Shown here in pieces: positions 34,020 through 42,245 of a stretch of DNA of 64,000 nt. Within the stretch, counting starts at the first letter, position 1; each line of letters opens with the position of its first letter. Position numbers and translations under genes: made by a program. The notes under the pieces are model-generated. The model searched no databases and was not told the origin of the DNA. It worked only from the letters and a program-made list of their open reading frames with translations. This DNA is from Streptomyces spectabilis (GTDB lineage Bacteria; Actinomycetota; Actinomycetes; Streptomycetales; Streptomycetaceae): NCBI RefSeq assembly GCF_008704795.1, contig NZ_CP023690.1, positions 9,496,501 through 9,560,500 of the forward strand, written 5' to 3'.

Positions 34020-37000
34020 ATGGTGGACAGCATCCGATGGACCGTCCTGCCCGACGGTGTCATCGAGGGTGACACCGTACGCGTGTCCGTCCTCGTCACC
34101 CCGAACCTGACCGACATCAGCCGACTCGGCCAGTCCGACGCGTTCATCAGATGGCCCGAGCGGCTCACCACCCTGCTGTCCGGTCTGACGTTCGAGTTCG
34201 ACACCCCCGAACACACCTACGTCACCCAGCACGAGCCGACCGGCCGCTACCCCGCGGCCGACCTCGACGTGTGGCAGGCCCTGTTCAAGGACACCACCCT
34301 GGTGAAAGCGCCGACGCAGGCGGCCGCGCTCGCCGCCGAGGCACCGAAGACGCTGCGCTCCTTCCCCGGCAAGATGGTGCACGACGAGGTCACCGGCGTG
34401 TACCAGGCCGTCGCGGTGACCACGACGCGCAGCCGCCTGGGCGGCGAATGGGCCCGCCAGGAGCGCGCCCTGTGCGAGGAGCCCCCGACGGACCACCGGG
34501 GCTGGGAGATGCCCGCCCTGTATCTGATGCCCGACATCATCAGCACACAGGTCCTCACCATCGGCCGGGACATGGCGAAGGGCTACGAGGCGGTGAAGGC
34601 GGCGCTCAACCCGCACAGCGACGACCCGCGTGCCGCCGCGGACGACTTCACCCCGCGCTTCATGGACCGTACGACCGACGTGTACCACCAGACCGCGCAC
34701 CAGCACATGCTGCCCCTGGCCGAGACCGCCCTGTTCTACGACCGGCCCAAGCCGACGCCCCAGGCCGCGTCGGAGGATGAGGAAACGCACCGCGTCGACT
34801 TCCACGAGGCGTGCGGCCTGCTCGGCGACTATCCGGAGCTGCAGCGCAGGTTCGGCCTCGTCGTCGACCGGAAGTTCACCCTGCCCGCGGGCGTGCCCGA
34901 CGGCGCCTCCGTCCGGGTGCGGTTCGACAGCGGCGTCCCCGGCGCCGACGTCCTCAACGCCGACGCGCGCTGCCCCTGGACGAAGATCCGGCTCGTGCGG
35001 GGCAGCGTCTTCGAAGCGGGAGTCGAAACCGAGGGCCTGATCACCGGCGGGATGCTGAACCTCGGCGCTCCCGACACCTGGCACCTCACCGAACTGGACG
35101 TGGACGCCGCGGTCCTGAAGCACCTCGACTACGCCCGCACCATCGCGGTCCTGTACGACCGCGAGGTGCCGGCGAGCCCCGGATCGGTCGCCTACCAGGT
35201 CGCGGGCACCGCCACCCCGGCCGCCCGCGGCGGTGGCATCACCCTGCTGCACACCGACCGCGACCGGCACCTAGCGGGGCAGATCGGCACCGACTTCAAG
35301 CGCCGCGCCGGCACCGGGAAGATCCATCTGACGGCCGAGAGCCTGGTGCGCGGCTACCGCGTGGACATCGGCACCGTCGACCCGGCCACCGGCGCCGTCC
35401 GCCAGTGGCAGTCGCTGCTGCGCCGCCGCGGCCGCTACACGATCCGGTGGCCCGGACAGCAGCCCGTGCCCCTCCAGGTCCGCCCCGACGAGGGCCTGGT
35501 GCGCGCCAGCGCCGTGACCGCCCAGTCCGTCGGCGCCGAGGACGTCTACGGCCACCAGGCCGTCTTCGGCTGGCACGGCTGGAGCCTGGCCGCGCCCCGC
35601 CCGGGCCGCACCATCGGCCTCGACGACGAGCCGGAGGCACCCGCCCCGCCCGTGTCGCCGGACGTGCCCCTGGAGACCAGGTTCACGGCGGAGCCCGGCT
35701 CGCTGCCCGCGCTGCGCTTCGGCCGCACGTACCGCATGCGCGCCCGCGTCGTCGACCTCGCGGGGAACAGCCTCGAGCACACGGCGAGCACACCCGAGGC
35801 CGTCCAGTCCGACGCCCTCACCTACGGCCGCTGGGAGCCTGTCCCGCAGCCCGTGGTGGTGCCGCTCCTGCCGTTCAACGAAGGCGAGTCCGCCGAGCGC
35901 CTGGTCATCCGCAGCACCGTCACCGACGACGGCCGCCACATCTCGCCCGACGAGTACGTCCTGTGGCGCTCCAACGTCCCCGACCACAAGGCGCGCTCCG
36001 ACGTCGACGGCCTCGACCGCCAGTACAAGCCGATCGCGGAACGGCACGTGGCACCGCCGAAGACGGCCCTGCAGATGGCCGAGGAACACGGTGTGTTCGA
36101 CGCCGCCTTCGGCGCGGGCAGACCCGACCGGGTGCGCGAGGAGTACTTCGCCGCCGCCTCCCGCGAGTCCGGGTCCTTCCTGGACACCGTCGTACGCGAC
36201 CCGCACTGGCCGCACCTCCAGCGCGACCTGCTGCTCGAGGGCTCCATCCGCGTCGCCAAGCACGACGTGCACGACCCGCTGCCCGTCACCCCGCTGCCCC
36301 TCGCACGCCGCGGCGCCGGGCTGAAGCGGGGTGAGTTCATCGTGCACGACACCCACCAACTGCTCCTGCCGTACCTCCCGGACGTCCTCGCCGAGGGCGT
36401 CATGCTGCGCGGCCTTCCCGGCGACCGGGAGAACCGCAAGATCCCCTTCCCCGGCTCCTGGCCGCAGGCCGAGCCCTTCCGGATCCGGATCAAGGAAGGC
36501 AGCGGCGAACCCCACTGGGTCGGTCTCACCCAGCGCGTCCTGGAGGTGTACCTGCCCAAGGGCGAGATCGCCACGGTCCGCCTGAGCTGCTATCTGGACC
36601 CGCGGAAGCTCCCCCTGCTGCGCCAGTGGGGGCTGCTCACCGAGTCCGCCTTCTGGCAGGACCTGCGCGACGAGGACCGGGCGTTCCTCACCCGGGCCAC
36701 CGCCGACGGCGAGAACTGGATGCTCACGCCGTGGACGGAGATCACGCTGGTGCACGCGGTGGAGAAGCCCGTCGAGCCACCGCGCCTGGCCGAACTCGCC
36801 GCGTCCCGGGTGGCCGAGCGGACCGCGGCCGACATCACCCTCCAGGTCACCAGCCACGCCGAGAGCACCGGCCACGTCGAGGTGGACGCCCGCTGGAGCG
36901 AGTGGCTCGACGACGTCACCCAGGCCGGGCCCACCCGCGTCGCCGGACACAAGCAGCTGGAGGACATCACCCTCGGCTACACCGACGACGAGGAACGGGT

Positions 37001-38156
37001 CACCCGCACCCACGAGTTCGGCGACACCCGGCACCGCAACGTCCTGTACACGCCGACCGCCGTCACCCGCTTCCGCGAGTACTTCCACCCCAGCCTCACC
37101 GACGACCGCGCCAAGGTCACCCGCCTCGGCCCGACCGCGGCCCCCCTGCCGGTGCCCAGCTCCCGCAGGCCCGAACCACCCGCCGTCGCCTACGTCGTGC
37201 CGACCCTGCGCCACGACCGCAGCGTCGACCAGCAGCGGGCGGCCGTCACCCAGCGCCGCCGCCCCGCGGGCCTGCGCGTCCATCTGAACCGCCCCTGGTA
37301 CTCCTCGGGCGACGACGAGATGCTCGCCGTGGTGCTCGACACGGGCACTGGCCTGCCCGACACCCTCGCCACCCGCTGGGGCGTCGACCCGGTCTGGTCC
37401 GACACCACGGTCCTGCCGCGCCCGCAGGCCACGCACTTCCCGAACGCCGAGAAGCGCCCGACCGGTCTGCGCCTGCCCGGCTCACCCGACACGGCCCCGG
37501 TCCTGGTCGACGCCGCGGCCTTCACCCCGTCGTACGACAAGGGACGCAAGCTCTGGTACGTCGACATCGACGTGGACTTCGGCAGCGGCGGTGCCACCGC
37601 CTACTTCCCGTATCTGCGCCTCGCGCTCGCCCGCTACCAGCCGTACGCGATCGACCCGCTGCACCTGTCGAAGGTGGAGCGGGCGGAGTTCGCGCAGCTC
37701 CTGCCGCCGCGCACGCTCACCGGGCGGCGCGAGGGCACCCAGCTCACGGTCGCCCTCACCGGCCCGGCCACGTACAACGAACTGGGCGAGATCAGCGGCA
37801 CGGGCACCGCCGCCGCGGCCGCGTGCCGCCGGGTCACCCTCACCCTCCAGACCCGGGCGAGCCTGGGCGACGACGACATGGACTGGAAGCAACTGGGCAC
37901 CCCGGCGGACCTGGCCTGCCGCGCCGACGGCACGGGCTTCGCCTGGTCCGGCGGCATCACGGCCCCCACCGGTCAACCCCTCACCCTCTACCGGCTGCTC
38001 GTCCAGGAGCACGAGCTCTACCGCACCGACAAGGACACGGCGACCGACACGGTCACCGTCAACGGCACCCCCCTACCGGCCGCCAGGCGCCTGGTGCACG
38101 CCGACTACTTCGACCTGACCGTCGGCCTCCTGGGCCGGATCGACTTCAAGCTGTAG
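34020..38156 (+). CDS. Giant cytosolic protein B of a two-gene unit, unknown family
   Basis: 1,378 aa from ATG 34020, two bases after the stop of gene A, with a perfect GGAGGTGA at 34005-34012 inside gene A. No signal peptide or membrane helix is seen. The N-terminal third contains helical segments (AAALAAEAPKTLRSFPGKM, IGRDMAKGYEAVKAAL) and HQTAHQHMLPLAETALFYD. The middle has FGRTYRMRARVVDLAGNSL (about residue 566), typical of an Ig/fibronectin-like strand pair. Further beta-rich stretches (RIRIKEGSGEPHWVGLTQRVLEVYLPKGEIATVRLSCYL) run to the end. There are no nucleotide-binding, protease or glycosidase motifs. Size, pairing and beta content fit a structural or surface assembly rather than a metabolic enzyme (inference). 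A hairpin terminator follows directly. Confidence 0.85.
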   Translation: MVDSIRWTVLPDGVIEGDTVRVSVLVTPNLTDISRLGQSDAFIRWPERLTTLLSGLTFEFDTPEHTYVTQHEPTGRYPAADLDVWQALFKDTTLVKAPTQAAALAAEAPKTLRSFPGKMVHDEVTGVYQAVAVTTTRSRLGGEWARQERALCEEPPTDHRGWEMPALYLMPDIISTQVLTIGRDMAKGYEAVKAALNPHSDDPRAAADDFTPRFMDRTTDVYHQTAHQHMLPLAETALFYDRPKPTPQAASEDEETHRVDFHEACGLLGDYPELQRRFGLVVDRKFTLPAGVPDGASVRVRFDSGVPGADVLNADARCPWTKIRLVRGSVFEAGVETEGLITGGMLNLGAPDTWHLTELDVDAAVLKHLDYARTIAVLYDREVPASPGSVAYQVAGTATPAARGGGITLLHTDRDRHLAGQIGTDFKRRAGTGKIHLTAESLVRGYRVDIGTVDPATGAVRQWQSLLRRRGRYTIRWPGQQPVPLQVRPDEGLVRASAVTAQSVGAEDVYGHQAVFGWHGWSLAAPRPGRTIGLDDEPEAPAPPVSPDVPLETRFTAEPGSLPALRFGRTYRMRARVVDLAGNSLEHTASTPEAVQSDALTYGRWEPVPQPVVVPLLPFNEGESAERLVIRSTVTDDGRHISPDEYVLWRSNVPDHKARSDVDGLDRQYKPIAERHVAPPKTALQMAEEHGVFDAAFGAGRPDRVREEYFAAASRESGSFLDTVVRDPHWPHLQRDLLLEGSIRVAKHDVHDPLPVTPLPLARRGAGLKRGEFIVHDTHQLLLPYLPDVLAEGVMLRGLPGDRENRKIPFPGSWPQAEPFRIRIKEGSGEPHWVGLTQRVLEVYLPKGEIATVRLSCYLDPRKLPLLRQWGLLTESAFWQDLRDEDRAFLTRATADGENWMLTPWTEITLVHAVEKPVEPPRLAELAASRVAERTAADITLQVTSHAESTGHVEVDARWSEWLDDVTQAGPTRVAGHKQLEDITLGYTDDEERVTRTHEFGDTRHRNVLYTPTAVTRFREYFHPSLTDDRAKVTRLGPTAAPLPVPSSRRPEPPAVAYVVPTLRHDRSVDQQRAAVTQRRRPAGLRVHLNRPWYSSGDDEMLAVVLDTGTGLPDTLATRWGVDPVWSDTTVLPRPQATHFPNAEKRPTGLRLPGSPDTAPVLVDAAAFTPSYDKGRKLWYVDIDVDFGSGGATAYFPYLRLALARYQPYAIDPLHLSKVERAEFAQLLPPRTLTGRREGTQLTVALTGPATYNELGEISGTGTAAAAACRRVTLTLQTRASLGDDDMDWKQLGTPADLACRADGTGFAWSGGITAPTGQPLTLYRLLVQEHELYRTDKDTATDTVTVNGTPLPAARRLVHADYFDLTVGLLGRIDFKL

Positions 38157-38162
38157 GAAACC

Positions 38163-38185
38163 GGCCCGGCCGAGCAGGCCGGGCC
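38163..38185 (+). terminator. Hairpin terminator after the giant gene pair
   Basis: GGCCCGGCC, 5-nt loop, GGCCGGGCC, starting 7 nt after the stop at 38156. It marks the end of the two-gene transcript and argues against including the following FAD monooxygenase. Confidence 0.65.
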
Positions 38186-38270
38186 CCACCGCAGCGCGTC
38201 GGGAAACCACCACCTCTGCTGCTACTCTCTGTCATCGCATGGTCATCGTGAGCAACTTGCAGAGGTGTGC

Positions 38271-39485
38271 GTGAAGGTCACCTGCGTCGGAGGCGGGCCC
38301 GCCGGTCTCTATCTCTCCATCCTGCTGAAACGGCAGGACCCGTCCACCGAGATCACCGTCCACGAGCGCAACGCGGAGGGCTCCACCTACGGCTGGGGCG
38401 TCACGTACTGGCGCGGGCTCCTCGACAAACTCCACGCGCACGACCCCGAGTCCGCGCGCGCCGTCGAGGAGGCCTCCGTCCGCTGGTGCGACGGCGTCGC
38501 ACACGTGGGGGACCGGAGCACACGCCACCGCGGCGACGAGGGCTTCGGCATCGGCCGCCACCGGCTCCTCGAACTCCTCGCCGCACGGGCCCGGTCCCTC
38601 GGCGTCCGCCTGGAGTTCGGCCACGAGATGACGGCCGACGAACTGCCCGCCGACGCCGACCTGGTCGTCGCCGGTGACGGCCTGCACAGCACGCTGCGCG
38701 GCCGGAGCGCGGACCACCACGGCACGCGCGTCACCGCCGGGCGCAACCCGTACATCTGGCTCGGCACCCCCAAGGTCTTCGACGCCTTCACCTTCGCCTT
38801 CGTGGAGACCGAGCACGGCTGGATCTGGTGCTACGCGTACGGCTACGGCGCCGAGGGCAGCACCTGCGTCGTCGAGTGCGCCCCGGAGACCTGGACCGGG
38901 CTCGGCCTCGACCGCGCGGACGAGGCCGAAGGCCTGACCCTCCTCGGCAAGCTCTTCGAGCGCCTCCTGGACGGGCACCCGCTGATCGGCCGCTCCACCA
39001 GCGACGGCCGGACCCAGTGGCTGACCTTCCAGACCCTCACCAACCAGCGCTGGTACCGCGACAACGTCGTACTCCTCGGCGACGCCGCGCACACCACGCA
39101 CTACTCCATCGGCGCGGGCACCACCCTCGCCCTGGAGGACGCCATCGCCCTCGCCGCGGCCCTGCGCGCTCACCCCACGCTCCCGGGAGCGCTCGCCGCC
39201 TACCAGCGGGAGCGCGAGGCCGCCCTCCTGCCCGTCCAGAGCGCGGCCCGCCACAGCGCCCAGTGGTACGAGAACCTGCCGCGGTACATCAACCTGCCCC
39301 CGCACCGCATGTTCGCCCTGCTCGGCCAGCGCCACTCGCCACTGCTGCCGTACGTCCCGCCGCAGCTCTACTACGGCCTCGACAAGGCCGTCGGACAGGT
39401 CGACGCGCTGCGCCGGTTCAAGCGCTGGCTGGGCCCGAAGCTCGCCAGGACCGCGCACACGCGCGCCCCGGCCGGTCGCGACTAG
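38271..39485 (+). CDS. FAD-dependent monooxygenase, salicylyl/anthraniloyl-CoA hydroxylase-like
   Basis: 404 aa from GTG 38271 with GCAGAGG upstream; GTG 38265 is the alternative. KVTCVGGGPAGLYLSILLKR (residues 2-21) is the FAD dinucleotide fold; ITVHERNAEGSTYGWGVTY and GFGIGRHRLLELL closely follow the pattern of the flavin domain of anthraniloyl-CoA monooxygenase and salicylyl-CoA 5-hydroxylase; ADLVVAGDGLHSTLRG and VLLGDAAHTTHYSIGAGTTLALEDA are the DG and GD motifs. The old-yellow-enzyme half found in anthraniloyl-CoA monooxygenase is absent, and no CoA ligase lies nearby, so the substrate is open. Confidence 0.85.
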   Translation: MKVTCVGGGPAGLYLSILLKRQDPSTEITVHERNAEGSTYGWGVTYWRGLLDKLHAHDPESARAVEEASVRWCDGVAHVGDRSTRHRGDEGFGIGRHRLLELLAARARSLGVRLEFGHEMTADELPADADLVVAGDGLHSTLRGRSADHHGTRVTAGRNPYIWLGTPKVFDAFTFAFVETEHGWIWCYAYGYGAEGSTCVVECAPETWTGLGLDRADEAEGLTLLGKLFERLLDGHPLIGRSTSDGRTQWLTFQTLTNQRWYRDNVVLLGDAAHTTHYSIGAGTTLALEDAIALAAALRAHPTLPGALAAYQREREAALLPVQSAARHSAQWYENLPRYINLPPHRMFALLGQRHSPLLPYVPPQLYYGLDKAVGQVDALRRFKRWLGPKLARTAHTRAPAGRD

Positions 39486-39553
39486 CGCCGAGCGGCCGGG
39501 TCACGTGCCGTCCCCGTGGCCCGGGCCGGGGCCCGGACCACTCGGTGCCTCGA

Positions 39554-39748
39554 TCAGGACTGCGGCGGGTTCTGCTGCCCCTGGTCGCCGCCCAGCTGCC
39601 CCTTGAGCTTCTCCTGGGCGGTGTCGACCTGGCTGCTGTACTTGCCCTGCGTCTTGTCGTCGACGAAGTCTCCCGCCTTGTCGATGCCCTGGCCCGCCTT
39701 GTCCTCGTGGCCCTTCAGCATCTGCTTGAGCTTGTCCATCACAGACAT
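39554..39748 (-). CDS. MT0933-like small protein (annotated antitoxin family)
   Basis: 64 aa from ATG 39748 with AAGGAGAC upstream. The pattern MDKLKQMLKGHEDKAGQGIDKAGDFVDDKTQGKYSSQVDTAQEKLKGQL matches the MT0933/Rv0909 family, short amphipathic helices with K-AGD-(F/L)VD-KTxGKY. The mycobacterial member pairs with a toxin (Rv0910), but streptomycete copies are often solitary. Here no SRPBCC-like toxin is directly adjacent; a SRPBCC-fold protein does lie about 1 kb away at 40640-41077, on the same strand. It could instead be a stress-induced CsbD-like protein. Confidence 0.75.
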   Translation of the reverse strand: MSVMDKLKQMLKGHEDKAGQGIDKAGDFVDDKTQGKYSSQVDTAQEKLKGQLGGDQGQQNPPQS

Positions 39749-39866
39749 GGGATGTCTCCTTGCGCTGTCGCCCCTGTCTCCAGGTTCACCGCGCACCGAC
39801 CGATCCGCATCCCGTGCGGCGGAAAACCCTGTGCGTCACCGGAGCCCCGGGCGCTACCGTCCCGGC

Positions 39867-40613
39867 ATGCCCCATGAGGACGGACACTTCGCGGAAGAGG
39901 TCGCCGCCACCTACGACGAGTCGTCGGCGGACATGTTCCGCCCGGAGGCGGTGGACCCGGTCGTCGACGTCCTCGCCGCGCTGGCGGGGGACGGACAGGC
40001 GCTGGAGTTCGGCGTCGGCACGGGCCGCATCGCCCTGCCGCTGTCGCGGCGCGGCGTCCCGGTGCACGGCATCGAGATGTCCCGGGCCATGGCGTCCCGG
40101 CTGCGGGACAAGCCGGGCGGCGACGCCGTCGGCGTGACCATCGGCGACTTCGCCTCGACCCACGTGGCGGACGCGAGCTCGGCCTCCGTCGTTTATCTCG
40201 TCTTCAACACGATCAACAACCTGACCACGCAGGACGCCCAGGTGGCCTGCTTCCACAACGCCGCGGCCCATCTGCGCCCCGGCGGCAGCTTCGTGATCGA
40301 GGTCGGCGTGCCCGACCTGCGGCTCCTGCCGCCCGGCCAGACCGCCGTACCGTTCCACATCAGCTCCACGCAGTGGGCCTTCGACACCTACGACGTCGCC
40401 ACGCAGTCGATGAGCTCGCACTACGTGACGATCGTCGACGGCCGCGCCGAGCACCGCGCGGTTCCGTTCCGGTACGTGTGGCCCGCCGAGCTCGACCTGA
40501 TGGCGCGGCTCGCCGGACTGCGGCTGCGCGACCGCTGGGAGGACTGGCACCGCAAGCCCTTCACCAGCGAGAGCACAAGCCATGTCTCGGTGTGGGAGAA
40601 GCCCGCCGACTGA
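39867..40613 (+). CDS. Class I SAM-dependent methyltransferase
   Basis: 248 aa from ATG 39867. LEFGVGTGRIALPLSRRGVPVHGIEMS (about residues 50-76) is motif I plus post-I; VYLVFNTINNLTTQDAQVACFHNAAAHLRPGGSFVIEVG (about 110-148) covers motifs II and III. It resembles the Methyltransf_25 group of small-molecule or housekeeping methyltransferases with unknown targets. It is a single gene flanked by leftward genes on both sides; the ribosome site is weak (CCGGAG further upstream). Confidence 0.85.
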   Translation: MPHEDGHFAEEVAATYDESSADMFRPEAVDPVVDVLAALAGDGQALEFGVGTGRIALPLSRRGVPVHGIEMSRAMASRLRDKPGGDAVGVTIGDFASTHVADASSASVVYLVFNTINNLTTQDAQVACFHNAAAHLRPGGSFVIEVGVPDLRLLPPGQTAVPFHISSTQWAFDTYDVATQSMSSHYVTIVDGRAEHRAVPFRYVWPAELDLMARLAGLRLRDRWEDWHRKPFTSESTSHVSVWEKPAD

Positions 40614-40639
40614 CCGGCCCCCGGCCCTCGGCCACTGAG

Positions 40640-41077
40640 TCAACGCCCGGCGAGGAGCGCGTCGACGGCCCGCCCGAACAGCCACGACGCCGACCGCGCC
40701 ACCACGGGATCCAGCGCCCGCGGCAGCCACCGGACCCGCAGCTCCTCACGCCAGACGACCCGCGCGCCCCCGCTGTCGCTGCGAGGGCCCACCTCTATCT
40801 CGGCCCAGCCGGTGACGAAGGTGCCGCGCTTGACCAGGCGGCAGGCCCCGTGCCGTCCCCGCGGCGGCCGCCAGACCACGACCTCCATCAGATCCTCGAA
40901 CGCCAGCGGCCCCACCCCGGACCGCGCGGTCAGCAGGGCGCCCACGCCGCCCGCCGCCCCGGAGACCGTGACCCTGGTCAGGGGCATGACCTGCCCGTGC
41001 CGCTCCCAGTCCGTCAGGCGCAGCCACGCCTCGTCGGCGCTCAGCGGCGTGGTGCGGACGATGCGGAAGAGGGCCAT
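40640..41077 (-). CDS. SRPBCC (START-like) family protein
   Basis: 145 aa from ATG 41077; the frame extends to 41107, but MALFRIVRTTPLSADEAWLRLTDWERHGQVMPL is the typical opening of a polyketide-cyclase/dehydrase-like ligand-binding fold. Strands (GTFVTGWAEIEVGPRS, ARVVWREELRVRWLP) and a long C-terminal helix (ARSASWLFGRAVDALLAGR) complete the helix-grip fold. Such proteins bind hydrophobic ligands or act as toxins in MT0933-associated pairs; which applies here is unknown. It lies between convergent and divergent neighbours and is probably monocistronic. Confidence 0.8.
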   Translation of the reverse strand: MALFRIVRTTPLSADEAWLRLTDWERHGQVMPLTRVTVSGAAGGVGALLTARSGVGPLAFEDLMEVVVWRPPRGRHGACRLVKRGTFVTGWAEIEVGPRSDSGGARVVWREELRVRWLPRALDPVVARSASWLFGRAVDALLAGR

Positions 41078-41116
41078 GCGCCGATCGTAGGCAGACCGCA
41101 GGGCCACGAGGCGCCG

Positions 41117-42046
41117 TCAGCGGGCCCACTCCGGCTTCCAGACGTCGGCATCCGGCGCGTCCGGGTGCGCGGAGACGAGGTGGTCGCGCAGCGTGGCCAG
41201 GGCCGGGTGCGGGTTGTCGGCGCGCCAGAGCAGGGAGTGCGGGTAGACCGGCGTCGGGTCGCGAAGGGGCACGAGCCGCAGGTCGTGGCCCACCGGCCAG
41301 ACGAGGGGAGTGCGCTCGCTCAGGAAGGTCGCGAGGGTCGTGGAGTCCACGATCGTGTCGAGGAGGGCCTCGACGCCGAAGTCGGGGCCGATCGCGTCGA
41401 TGGACAGGCCGAAGGCCTCGGCGAGCGCGTCGTAGTACGCCGCCCACTCGGTCCCGGGGGCGTTGCCGGGCATCCAGATACGGTGCCCGGCGAGGTCGGC
41501 GAGCCTGACCGACGGGGCGGACGCGAACGGGTGGGCGGGCCCGGTGAACAGGCGCAGCGGCTCGTCGAGGACGGGCACCGCCCTGATGCCGTCCGGCAGT
41601 TGCCGGCCCGGCATGGTCACGGCCCGGAACGTGGCGTCGATGGTGCCGGACGCGAGGGCCTCGACGGCCGCGTCGGCGCCGTAGAGCGTGACGACGTCGA
41701 GCTCCACGTCCGGGTGCGCGCGGTGGAAGTCGCGCACCAGACCCGCGGTCGCGACGCGGCGGCCGACCACGTCCACGCGCAGGGCGCGCCGCCCCGGGCG
41801 CACGGACGCGGCGGCCCGCTCCTCGGCCAGGAGCAGCGCCCGGGCGTGCGGCAGGAACGCCTGCCCGTCGATGGTGAGCCGGGCCCCGCGCGGAGTACGG
41901 GCGAACAGGCGCACGCCGAGCTCCTCCTCGAGCGCGGCGACACGCTTGGAGACGGCCTGCTGGGTGAGCGACAGATCGACGGCGGCCTTCTGGAACTGCC
42001 CGGCATCCGCGGCGGCGACGAAGGTGCGTACGGAGTTGAGATCCAC
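41117..42046 (-). CDS. LysR family transcriptional regulator
   Basis: 309 aa from GTG 42046 (VDLNSVRTFVAAADAGQF...), the usual LysR opening; ATG 42073 is possible but would place the start inside a perfect dyad. Residues about 1-60 hold the winged HTH (SLTQQAVSKRVAALEEELGVRLF); the rest is the LysR substrate-binding domain (LRVDVVGRRVATAGLVRDF; TPVYPHSLLWRADNPHPAL). A CACAAC-N5-GTTGTG dyad lies 18 bp before the start. The divergent neighbour is the dnaE gene 200 bp away, which need not be a target. The effector is unknown. Confidence 0.9.
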   Translation of the reverse strand: MDLNSVRTFVAAADAGQFQKAAVDLSLTQQAVSKRVAALEEELGVRLFARTPRGARLTIDGQAFLPHARALLLAEERAAASVRPGRRALRVDVVGRRVATAGLVRDFHRAHPDVELDVVTLYGADAAVEALASGTIDATFRAVTMPGRQLPDGIRAVPVLDEPLRLFTGPAHPFASAPSVRLADLAGHRIWMPGNAPGTEWAAYYDALAEAFGLSIDAIGPDFGVEALLDTIVDSTTLATFLSERTPLVWPVGHDLRLVPLRDPTPVYPHSLLWRADNPHPALATLRDHLVSAHPDAPDADVWKPEWAR

Positions 42047-42063
42047 ACCGCGCAGCCTACTGA

Positions 42064-42080
42064 CACAACACATGGTTGTG
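42064..42080. promoter_or_regulatory. Perfect dyad CACAAC-N5-GTTGTG at the LysR gene
   Basis: A 17-bp perfect inverted repeat located just upstream of the LysR start, in the intergenic region shared with dnaE. This is a typical position for an autoregulatory LysR site. Confidence 0.6.
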
Positions 42081-42245
42081 GCTCGCTGGGGAGCAGGTTG
42101 TTTGATCGGAGGCGTGGACGCTCGCTTTGATGGCGCCTTGACGGCGCCGGTCAACGAATGGTTGCCCGAACCGGCCGGTCGCGAGCGTGCTGCGCATGCC
42201 CCGGCCCGGCGGCGCCCCGCCCCTCACCCCGGAGGTGACGCACCC

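Noticed and set aside
39521..39536. Hairpin CCGGGCC/GGCCCGG between convergent genes
   Set aside because: The loop would be only 2 nt and the repeat is simple GC sequence; not convincing as a terminator.
40640..41077. SRPBCC protein as the toxin partner of the MT0933-like protein
   Set aside because: The genes are 890 bp apart with a methyltransferase gene on the opposite strand between them, so they do not form an operon; the link stays speculative.
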